A DNA stretch of 64,000 nucleotides from DATHKG01 sp035489435 (GTDB lineage Bacteria > Bacteroidota > Bacteroidia > Chitinophagales > Chitinophagaceae). The notes under the pieces were generated by a model. That model saw only the letters and a list, made by a program, of their open reading frames with translations, ran no database searches and had not been told where the DNA came from. The stretch lies in NCBI GenBank assembly GCA_035489435.1, contig DATHKG010000005.1. The stretch is one strand, 5' to 3'. The position numbers and the translations under genes are program-made. This document shows positions 27,533 to 34,949 of this stretch, piece after piece; within the stretch, counting starts at the first letter, position 1; each line of letters starts with the position of its first letter.

Positions 27533-27928
27533 TTACAGTTTTGAAAAGCTGATGATTTGTTGATAGTATTCGCTGAGCAGGAGCCCGAGTGAATTGATGG
27601 CTCCATCAAATTCGTTGAGATCGATATTGTCAATCTGCATCGTGTACCTGAAAAGCACCTTGTTTCCTTCTTCGTTTATTACAAAGGCACCGTGGATCAT
27701 GTCGCGGTTTTTCTGGAGCAGTTGTTTGAACATGCCGACATTATCTTTTTTAAACGAAAACAGGAAATGTTCCATGATCAGGATAGGGGGTGCGATACCG
27801 ATGATCAGGTTATGAATGCCATCCTCCTCGTTGTCGATTTTCAGGATGCCGTCTTTTTCATTTTTGTAAACGATGCGGCAACCGGAGCTGGTGGCGAAAT
27901 CTTGAATTGTGGACATGAAATCCATCAT
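27533..27928 (-). CDS. YjfI/YbjN-like protein, PspA partner
   Basis: 131 residues, alpha/beta, no membrane segment. The pattern IIGIAPPILIMEHFLFSFK, MFKQLLQKNRDMIHGAFVI..GNKVLFRYTM and a C-terminal helix resembles the YbjN / type-III-chaperone-like fold and the DUF2170 (YjfI) proteins encoded beside PspA homologues. It is the first gene of the leftward operon, 96 bases from the divergent XRE regulator. The exact subfamily is uncertain. A chaperone or regulatory role towards PspA is inferred from context. Confidence 0.65.
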   Translation of the reverse strand: MMDFMSTIQDFATSSGCRIVYKNEKDGILKIDNEEDGIHNLIIGIAPPILIMEHFLFSFKKDNVGMFKQLLQKNRDMIHGAFVINEEGNKVLFRYTMQIDNIDLNEFDGAINSLGLLLSEYYQQIISFSKL

Positions 27929-27956
27929 TTGGCTTTTGTTTGTCTGATAAAGCTAA

Positions 27957-28020
27957 AAAATATTTTGTTAAAATGCAAAAAATATTTGCATATTTGTTAA
28001 AATATTTTGCTTTATATTTG
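27957..28020. promoter_or_regulatory. operator palindromes and promoter between PspA operon and XRE gene
   Basis: The 96-base divergent region holds AAAATATTTT at 27957-27966 and again at 27999-28008, and an inverted repeat TGCAAA-N5-TTTGCA at 27974-27990 midway between. TATATTTG at 28013-28020 is a perfect -7 box (TAnnTTTG) for the rightward regulator gene, with TTTG at 27993-27996 as a possible, closely spaced -33. The palindromes are plausible binding sites of the adjacent XRE protein. Confidence 0.55.
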
Positions 28021-28024
28021 ATCT

Positions 28025-28711
28025 ATGCTCAAAATCGGAACCAACATAAAAAAAATAAGGACCGCCAAAAACCTGAGCCAGCAAGCATTTGCGGATCTTT
28101 TTGAATTAACCAGGGGAAATATCTCGTCTTACGAGGAAAGTCGCGCGGAACCAAAACTGGAATCTGTAATCAAAATTGCAAATTATTTTAGCATTCCGCT
28201 AAATAAATTTGTATCCGAGGTTTTGACAGTAAATGAGATTCTGCAATACAATGGCGATTCCCTGTTAACCGACGAAAACCGGATCACCAACCTGCAGCTT
28301 CGCGAGGTGCCTTTTATAAGTGATGCGATATATATGCGTTGTAGTCATAAGGAGTTAGCCTTTAATGACTGGGCTTCTTTTCCAAAACTCGTTTTGCCCG
28401 AAACCAGTAGCAATAACCTGCTTGCGCTCTCTTTTAATAACAATATCCCGCATCACCAGGCTTTGCCGGATTACCGGATGAATGATGTGTTGGTGTTTGA
28501 AGAACTTACTCGTGAGAATGTGCATTTGTGTGATGGGAAGGCTGGCTTTTTTACGGGCGCTTCAGAAATCATGATCGGGCAGTATCGGTTGTCCGGCAGC
28601 GTTATAGAGTTGGTGTTGAATGATTTTAAGAAATATTCATTTGAGTTTAAGGAAGAAAAGCAGTTCTGGAAGTTGTTCGCGGTTTATGAGCACCTCTACA
28701 ATAAACAATAA
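28025..28711 (+). CDS. XRE-family repressor with S24-like C-terminal domain
   Basis: 228 residues. Residues ~6-60 form an HTH_3 domain (IRTAKNLSQQAFADLFELTRGNISSYEESRAEP). The C-terminal ~140 residues have the beta-layout of S24/LexA-like domains (FPKLVLPE, DVLVFEEL, GAGFFTG-like turn, YRLSGSVIELVLND), but the catalytic GDSM motif is absent, so autocleavage is unlikely. It is divergent from the YjfI-PspA operon and probably controls it and itself through the palindromes between. A -7 box ends 4 bases before the ATG, so the transcript may be leaderless. Confidence 0.88.
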   Translation: MLKIGTNIKKIRTAKNLSQQAFADLFELTRGNISSYEESRAEPKLESVIKIANYFSIPLNKFVSEVLTVNEILQYNGDSLLTDENRITNLQLREVPFISDAIYMRCSHKELAFNDWASFPKLVLPETSSNNLLALSFNNNIPHHQALPDYRMNDVLVFEELTRENVHLCDGKAGFFTGASEIMIGQYRLSGSVIELVLNDFKKYSFEFKEEKQFWKLFAVYEHLYNKQ

Positions 28712-28764
28712 CAATTAACAAGTCTACAATTAACAACACCAATTAACAAGCTAAACCTACTACG

Positions 28765-28956
28765 ATGATTATCCAGCATTTATTATTGTTTGTTTTTCTT
28801 GCTTTCCTTCTCGGTAGAAAACCTAAGCCGAATTATAGAACCCGTTCGCGCGATTATGATGCAGCGTATCGCAGGCCTGCAGAACGAATGTTGGGATCGG
28901 ATACAATAATCGTAAATAAACGGGATGGTCTATACTTTATGCATGTCGCTAAATAG
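28765..28956 (+). CDS. possible small membrane-anchored protein
   Basis: 63 codons: a hydrophobic N-terminal segment (residues 2-16) followed by a basic, Arg/Tyr-rich tail. It lies 53 bases after the XRE gene, across a run of AATTAACAA direct repeats, and before the convergent AraC gene. No family is recognised and no ribosome site stands out. It may be chance. Confidence 0.3.
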   Translation: MIIQHLLLFVFLAFLLGRKPKPNYRTRSRDYDAAYRRPAERMLGSDTIIVNKRDGLYFMHVAK

Positions 28957-28998
28957 TCATAATATGACGGTGTATTTTTTTAGCTGTAACTGCATTTT

Positions 28999-29871
28999 TT
29001 ACTCCACCACTTCTAACACAGACACCTGCTGATAATTCTGCCGGTAATTTTTTGGCTGGCAGTTCTTAAACTTTTTAAACTGACGGTAAAAAAACGGAAT
29101 GCTTTCAAAGCCTGCCTGGTAACACACCTCGCTAACTTGTTTGTCGGTTTCAAGTAACAACTTGCAGGCCTTATTTATTTTAAACTCATTCAGAAATTCG
29201 AAAAAAGGTTTTTTCATTGTTTTGCTGAAGAATCTTGAAAAATATTCTTCACTCATATTAAGCCTGGACGCAATATCGGCAAGTGTAATTTGCTTCAGAT
29301 AATTTTGTTGTATATAATCATATACCATGTTTATCCGGCCCTTATCCGTATAATTCAAATCGCAGGCAAAACCTTGCTCGCATAAATACCTGGCTGACAT
29401 ATTATATGAAAGATCCTGCAGTATCTGCAACAGGATCATCAGTTTCTCAAAAGGTGATGCCTTTAACAAAGCAAAAAAGCTGCTTTTCAATCCCCGCGCA
29501 ACATTGTCGTCAACCTTGATACCTTTACTCATATTGGTCAGCAGCTTCCTGATGGATTCGAACTCAATGCTCTGTACCCAGGTCGGATCAAAAAACTCCT
29601 CCTTCAAATAAATCACGATAGCAGTCACAGGCTCATCCTTGTTAGTGCTCTGCCAGGAGTGTGGTAAATTCGAACCAAGCAACACAAGATCATCTGCGTA
29701 AAAATTCTCAATTGAGTTACCAACATACCTCACTCCTTTTCCACTAAGTATAAAAGCCAGCTCCAATTCAGGATGATAATGCCAGGGATAATAAAACTCT
29801 TTACTGGTTTCCTGAAACTCAACCTTAAATAATTTCGACTCCGATGGTATCGGTTTAAAATGCGGTTTCAT
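28999..29871 (-). CDS. AraC-family regulator with cupin sensor
   Basis: 290 residues. The N-terminal ~150 residues are a cupin-type ligand domain (YYPWHYHPELELAFILSGKGVRYVG, then NLPHSW). The C-terminal ~100 form two HTH motifs of AraC (ITLADIASRLNMSEEYFSRFFSKTM; QVSEVCYQAGFESIPFFYRQFKK). It is divergent from the SusC gene with ~200 bases between and is the likely sugar-responsive activator of the PUL to its right. Cupin-AraC regulators of this type commonly sense deoxy sugars or uronates. Confidence 0.93.
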   Translation of the reverse strand: MKPHFKPIPSESKLFKVEFQETSKEFYYPWHYHPELELAFILSGKGVRYVGNSIENFYADDLVLLGSNLPHSWQSTNKDEPVTAIVIYLKEEFFDPTWVQSIEFESIRKLLTNMSKGIKVDDNVARGLKSSFFALLKASPFEKLMILLQILQDLSYNMSARYLCEQGFACDLNYTDKGRINMVYDYIQQNYLKQITLADIASRLNMSEEYFSRFFSKTMKKPFFEFLNEFKINKACKLLLETDKQVSEVCYQAGFESIPFFYRQFKKFKNCQPKNYRQNYQQVSVLEVVE

Positions 29872-30012
29872 ATTCTAAATATAAGGTAAAACTATTTTTA
29901 GATGATTTTATACCAGCGTTTTTCTAAACGTACGACCACCTGTAAATCCAAGAAATACAAAATAGGATAAAGAATGAGCAAGATTGTGTACTAAACCTGT
30001 CCGCCTAACTAA

Positions 30013-30020
30013 TAGTTTTG
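30013..30020 (+). promoter_or_regulatory. -7 box upstream of SusC
   Basis: TAGTTTTG fits TAnnTTTG exactly and lies 55 bases before the SusC ATG. The best upstream TTG (29984-29986) is 26 bases away, longer than usual, which would suit an activator-dependent promoter. A 50-base leader results. Confidence 0.45.
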
Positions 30021-30075
30021 GAATGTTAGTTTTTCACTGCTTAACTGCCACTCATACAACCAAAACAAAGAAGCT

Positions 30076-33000
30076 ATGAACTTAAAATCACTAAAACTCT
30101 TATTTCGCGCAAAAATCTTTCTGCTGCAAGGCGTGTTCCTTCTTTTTGCAGCTGACCTTTTTGGCCAGGCAGCATCTACTGTTACCGGTAAGGTAAGTGA
30201 TGCAACGGGTCCGCTGCCCAATGTTTCTGTAATTGTAAAAGAAACCCAACTTGGTACACAAACCGACGAGAAAGGGGTTTTCTCTATCGAAGTCACGTCA
30301 GGTCAAACGCTTGTAGTTTCTCACGAAGGTTTTAGTGAGCAAGTCATCAAAGTGGGTGCGCAGAAAGCTTTCGATATCGTGCTTCAGACTTCGGTTTCGG
30401 GTACACTTAATGATGTTGTGGTTATCGGTTACGGGGTCAAAAGAAAAACATCAGTTACGGCGGCTGTATCAACGTTAAAAGGAAAAGAAATTGCATCACT
30501 TCCAATTTCAAATCTTAGCAATGGCCTCGGAGGCCGGGTTTCAGGGGTGATTGTAAAACAAGGTTCTGGCGAACCCGGAAGAGACGGATCAAGCATCTTT
30601 ATACGGGGGATCTCATCAACAGGCGCTAATCAACCACTGGTGATAGTTGATGGTATTCCAAGAAGCTTTCAACAACTTGATCCAAATTCTATAGAATCGT
30701 TTTCCGTTTTGAAGGATGCGGCCGCAGTGGCGCCTTATGGAGTTGCCGGCGCTAATGGCGTTATCTTAGTGACAACAAAAAAAGGTAAATCGGGTGCACC
30801 AACACTTACCTATAATGGATATGTCGGCTTTCAGAATCCGGTAGTGTTGCCCGATTTTGTAAACTCATTTGAATATGCAACGCTCAGAAATGCAGCAGCA
30901 GTTAATGAAGGCGTTTCTCAACCTTATTCTGCAGAAGATCTCCGCAAGTTCCAGGATGGCTCAGACCCCGATGCTTATCCAACTTTCAAAGATATCTGGG
31001 GCGATATAACCAACAAGAACGCAATTCTTACCAATCACAATATAGAAGTAACTGGTGGCGGCGAAAAAGTAAAATATTATGCCGGTCTTGGTTATCAATT
31101 CCAGGAAGGTATGTGGCCCGCTACCAACTCAAGAAGATATAATTTAACACTTAGTCTTGATGCGCAGGTTACCAAAACCACAACGGTTGCTATAAACATT
31201 AACGGCAGGAATCAGAAAGATCAGTACCCCGCAGTCTCTACAGGACGTATCTTTGAACTGATCGGTTATTTGCATCCGTTATATGGGCCACTCAGATTCA
31301 GTAACGGTATGCCGGGAACATTCCTCACCGGTAGCCTTTTCAACAGCGGTTATCAAAACAATAATAATACTTCACTTTATTCGCAGATCTCTATTGAGCA
31401 AATCATTCCGTTTGTCCCGGGATTGAAAGCTAAGGGAACAGTTGCCTACGATCCTTCTTATGCAATGATAAAAAACTGGACATTGCCGGTGCACAAAGCA
31501 AGTCTTGACAAATCCACAACTCCATATACTATCAACGACGGAATCTGGGGACAAACAAAACCATCTCTTTCCCAGAGTACTGATAATGCGCACCAGCTTA
31601 CATACCAGGCAGGGCTCAACTATGATCGTACTTTCGGAAGGCATGGACTCAGCGTGCTTGGACTGTTTGAAGCAAAAAGCAATTCCCTTGTTAGTCTGGC
31701 TGCATCAAGAAGAAATTTTAACCTTGCTATCGACGAGATAAACATGGGTAGCTCCAGCCAGGCAGATATGAGTACAGGTGGCGCTTCAACGCTTGCCCGC
31801 CAGATGGGCCTGGTATATCGTGTGGCTTATGATTTCGATAAAAAATACATGATCGAAGCGAGTGGTCGATACGACGGCAGTTATTACTTCGCTCCGGATG
31901 ATAGGTTTGGCTTTTTCCCTGCATTCTCAGCAGGCTGGCGCTTATCTGAAGAAAAATTTATGAAGAATAGGTTCAGCTGGTTAAACAATCTGAAGTTAAG
32001 AGCATCCTATGGCGAGGTAGGTGCACTTGCAGGTAGTCCGTTCCAGTATATGAATACATATAATGTATTGGGCACTAACTATGTGTTGGGTGGAAATGCT
32101 GTGCAGGGGATCACTGCAAGGGCAGAACCAAATCCAAATATTACCTGGGAACGTGCAAAGAAAACTGATGTAGGTCTTGAAGTAAATTTATGGAATGGTC
32201 TGTTCAATTTTGAAATAGATTATTTCTATGAAAAACGTTCAAACATGCTGGTCAATCCTGATGTGATTGTGCCTTCAGAATACGGTATTGGGTTAAGCCA
32301 GGTCAATGACGGAATCATGGAGAACCGCGGTTTCGATTTTTCTGCAACTTCTAATTATAACTTTACAAAAGATCTCCAGGTATCATTGGGCGCTACAATG
32401 ACCTATGCAAAAAATAAACTGCTCCAGGTTTTTGAAGGGCCAACTACTAAAAACAATCCTAATCGCAGAATCACGGGAAGATCGCTGGGAACGCAGTTTG
32501 GATACCAATCGCTTGGCTATTTCCAGGCTAGTGATTTTGAATCGGGCGGCGGTCTTAAATCGGGCATTGCTACACAGCCATGGGGCGCAGTTCAGCCTGG
32601 CGACATTCGTTATAATGACATGAACGGCGATGGCAAAATCAATGACAATGATCTCACTGTTATAGGCGAGCCCGTTGCAGCACCACGCATCATCTATGGA
32701 TTTTCTCCATCAATTCGTTACAAAGGAATTGGGTTAGATCTTTTGTTCCAGGGTGCTGCCAAAGCAAGCTGGTATTATCATGGTTCAGCAGTGATGCCGT
32801 TCTGGGAAACAATGCTTCCTTACAGACAGAACTTTGATTACTGGACGCCTCAGAATACAAACGCACCATATCCAAGACTTACATCTTCACCAACAGTGAA
32901 CAACTCACAGGTTTCGTCTTTCTGGGTTGGTGATGCAAGCTACCTGCGTTTGAAAAGTGCCACTCTTTCTTACACAATTCCTTCAGCCGTTATGCAAAAA

Positions 33001-33171
33001 GTAAGGATTCAGAGTGCCAGGATTTTCCTTTCAGGTCAGAACATTTTTACCTGGACCAAGCTGATCAATTATGATCCTGAAATTGGACAAAATAACTCAT
33101 GGATACCAAACGGAAGCTGGGGTTATCCTAATCAAAAGGCAATTTCTGTCGGAGCTAATGTCACTTTTTAA
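30076..33171 (+). CDS. SusC-like TonB-dependent outer-membrane transporter
   Basis: 1031 residues. A signal peptide (~1-32, ending LFGQA) precedes a CarboxypepD_reg-like domain (TVTGKVSDATGPLPNVSVIVKE). The TonB-box region/plug start is DVVVIGYGVKRK, the plug is SIFIRGISSTGANQPLVIVDG and ANGVILVTTKKGK, and a ~22-strand barrel ends ISVGANVTF. It imports oligosaccharides across the outer membrane in a complex with the SusD lipoprotein encoded next. The stop is only 21 bases from the preferred SusD start. The length is typical. Confidence 0.97.
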   Translation: MNLKSLKLLFRAKIFLLQGVFLLFAADLFGQAASTVTGKVSDATGPLPNVSVIVKETQLGTQTDEKGVFSIEVTSGQTLVVSHEGFSEQVIKVGAQKAFDIVLQTSVSGTLNDVVVIGYGVKRKTSVTAAVSTLKGKEIASLPISNLSNGLGGRVSGVIVKQGSGEPGRDGSSIFIRGISSTGANQPLVIVDGIPRSFQQLDPNSIESFSVLKDAAAVAPYGVAGANGVILVTTKKGKSGAPTLTYNGYVGFQNPVVLPDFVNSFEYATLRNAAAVNEGVSQPYSAEDLRKFQDGSDPDAYPTFKDIWGDITNKNAILTNHNIEVTGGGEKVKYYAGLGYQFQEGMWPATNSRRYNLTLSLDAQVTKTTTVAININGRNQKDQYPAVSTGRIFELIGYLHPLYGPLRFSNGMPGTFLTGSLFNSGYQNNNNTSLYSQISIEQIIPFVPGLKAKGTVAYDPSYAMIKNWTLPVHKASLDKSTTPYTINDGIWGQTKPSLSQSTDNAHQLTYQAGLNYDRTFGRHGLSVLGLFEAKSNSLVSLAASRRNFNLAIDEINMGSSSQADMSTGGASTLARQMGLVYRVAYDFDKKYMIEASGRYDGSYYFAPDDRFGFFPAFSAGWRLSEEKFMKNRFSWLNNLKLRASYGEVGALAGSPFQYMNTYNVLGTNYVLGGNAVQGITARAEPNPNITWERAKKTDVGLEVNLWNGLFNFEIDYFYEKRSNMLVNPDVIVPSEYGIGLSQVNDGIMENRGFDFSATSNYNFTKDLQVSLGATMTYAKNKLLQVFEGPTTKNNPNRRITGRSLGTQFGYQSLGYFQASDFESGGGLKSGIATQPWGAVQPGDIRYNDMNGDGKINDNDLTVIGEPVAAPRIIYGFSPSIRYKGIGLDLLFQGAAKASWYYHGSAVMPFWETMLPYRQNFDYWTPQNTNAPYPRLTSSPTVNNSQVSSFWVGDASYLRLKSATLSYTIPSAVMQKVRIQSARIFLSGQNIFTWTKLINYDPEIGQNNSWIPNGSWGYPNQKAISVGANVTF

Positions 33172-33192
33172 TTATTGCTAAAACAACTGGTC

Positions 33193-34836
33193 ATGAATAT
33201 TAAATCATTGAAAATAAAATTTTACAGTGCTATAGTACTGTTGGTCTTTTCAGTCTCATTTTCTTCCTGTAAAAAGTTCCTGGAAGTAACACCGAAAGAC
33301 CAGGTGACTGATGCCACACTTTGGTCAAACACCGAAAATGCAGGATTGTTTTTGAATAACATCTATGCCGCGATACCGTCCATGGAAACCAGTGATCCAT
33401 GGGATAATTTTTCTGATAACTCACTTAATGGCCAGGCCGGTAGAGTAAGCACAAATATTTATGGCCCCGGTCTCTATACCGCAAGCAATGCACCGAATGT
33501 GTGGGGACAATACACCAATATCCGTAAATGCAACCTGTTTATACAAAATGTCGCTGCATCTGATTTGTCTGCCAACTGGAAAAAAATTGCCCTGGCAGAA
33601 GCCCGTTATCTCCGCGCATATTTTTATTCTTTGTTATGGAATTTTCATGGTGGAGTTCCAATTATCACAGAAGTGCTGAATCAAACTGAGCAAGGTGATG
33701 AAATTTTCAGGGCAAAAAGCACTTCAGAAGAAACCTTTGCTTTTATACAAAAAGAGCTCACGGAGATTGAAGCAGATCTGCCGGTGTCTGCCGAAACAGG
33801 CCGGGCCACAAAAGGTGCGGCGCTGACATTGAAAGGGTCCTGCGAATTGTTTAACGCAAGTCCATTAAAGAATACCAGCAATGATAAAACAAAATGGGCA
33901 ACTGCAGCAGCTACCTTTAAGAAGGTAATCGATCTGAATAAATACAGCCTTTTCTCTGATTATAACGCTATGTTTTTTGAAGCGAATAACAACAATGTTG
34001 AAGTTATCTTCAGCCGCCAGCACCTGGGAGGAACATCCCTGGCAAATTTCAGGGATGGACAGCTGGGGCCGCGTTTTGTCAGAGGTTCGCTGACAGGCTG
34101 GGGTCATCAGAATCCTACACAGGATATAGTGGATGAATATTCAATGGCCAATGGTTTGCCTATCACTGATCCTGCTTCGGGTTACGATCCGCAGAAGCCT
34201 TATCTCAACAGGGAGAAAAGATTTTATGAGTCGATCGTATATGATGAATCTGTATGGCTCGATGATATATTTGTTATGAAACAGGGCGTTGGTAGCTTAA
34301 ATGCGACGGATCTTAATAACAGTAGTATATCAACCCGTACTGGTTATTATTTACGTAAAGGTGTGAATCCGCAATATGCAAGCGCGCAGAACAATGGTAA
34401 CAGTGCAAACTGGATCATTTTCAGATATGCCGAAGTTTTGTTGAGTTATGCTGAAGCACAAAACGAAGCGGTGGGTCCCGATGCATCTGTAATCGATGCA
34501 GTGAACCAGGTCCGTGATAGATCCGATCTTCCCGATCTTCCTACAGGTTTGTCACAGGCAAATATGAGAATAGCTATTCAAAGAGAAAGAAGAGTTGAAC
34601 TCGCATTTGAAGAAAAGCGGTTGCCTGATTTGCTAAGACTTAAACTTGCTGAAGTGAAGCTTAACGGTACAGTACATGCGATGAAGATAGAGAAGGTAGG
34701 GAATGTCTGGGTTTACACAGTGGTGCCTGCAGGTGGGGGTAACAAAAAGTTTGATCCTGCAAAAAATTATCTATTGCCGATACCACAGTCGGCTATCGAT
34801 AAAAATCCTCAACTTGTTCAGAATCCGAATTACTAG
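33193..34836 (+). CDS. SusD/RagB-like glycan-binding lipoprotein
   Basis: 547 residues from ATG 33193; an upstream TTG at 33175 adds six residues before the signal peptide. The lipobox is FSSC, cysteine ~21. The SusD fold is evident in the N-terminal VTPKDQVTDATLW, NIRKCNLFIQNV, EARYLRAYFYSLLWNFHGGVPI and the C-terminal RRVELAFEEKRLPDLLRLK and YLLPIPQSAIDKNP motifs. It lids the SusC barrel and binds the substrate. It shares a transcript with SusC. Confidence 0.96.
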   Translation: MNIKSLKIKFYSAIVLLVFSVSFSSCKKFLEVTPKDQVTDATLWSNTENAGLFLNNIYAAIPSMETSDPWDNFSDNSLNGQAGRVSTNIYGPGLYTASNAPNVWGQYTNIRKCNLFIQNVAASDLSANWKKIALAEARYLRAYFYSLLWNFHGGVPIITEVLNQTEQGDEIFRAKSTSEETFAFIQKELTEIEADLPVSAETGRATKGAALTLKGSCELFNASPLKNTSNDKTKWATAAATFKKVIDLNKYSLFSDYNAMFFEANNNNVEVIFSRQHLGGTSLANFRDGQLGPRFVRGSLTGWGHQNPTQDIVDEYSMANGLPITDPASGYDPQKPYLNREKRFYESIVYDESVWLDDIFVMKQGVGSLNATDLNNSSISTRTGYYLRKGVNPQYASAQNNGNSANWIIFRYAEVLLSYAEAQNEAVGPDASVIDAVNQVRDRSDLPDLPTGLSQANMRIAIQRERRVELAFEEKRLPDLLRLKLAEVKLNGTVHAMKIEKVGNVWVYTVVPAGGGNKKFDPAKNYLLPIPQSAIDKNPQLVQNPNY

Positions 34837-34847
34837 GGGTTTATAAG

Positions 34848-34940
34848 ATGAAAGAGAAAGTTATGAACAAATCCAGGGTGAATAATGCCATGAGAAGCTT
34901 CCTGAAAAACACAGCCTTCGCAGCCGCGGGACGGTTTTGA
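34848..34940 (+). pseudogene. orphan Tat-type signal peptide relic
   Basis: Thirty codons from ATG 34848 end in MRSFLKNTAFAAAGRF and then stop. This is nearly the (R)RxFLKNTAxAAAG opening of Tat-exported enzymes that are common in PULs, but with one Arg of the pair replaced and no mature protein. It lies between SusD and the glycosidase gene. I read it as the stub of a deleted Tat-exported gene, although a short chance ORF is possible. Confidence 0.45.
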
Positions 34941-34949
34941 ATCGCAATA

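Noticed and set aside
28025..28711. LexA-type self-cleaving SOS repressor
   Set aside because: The HTH is of XRE type and the GDSM Ser motif of S24 peptidases is absent.
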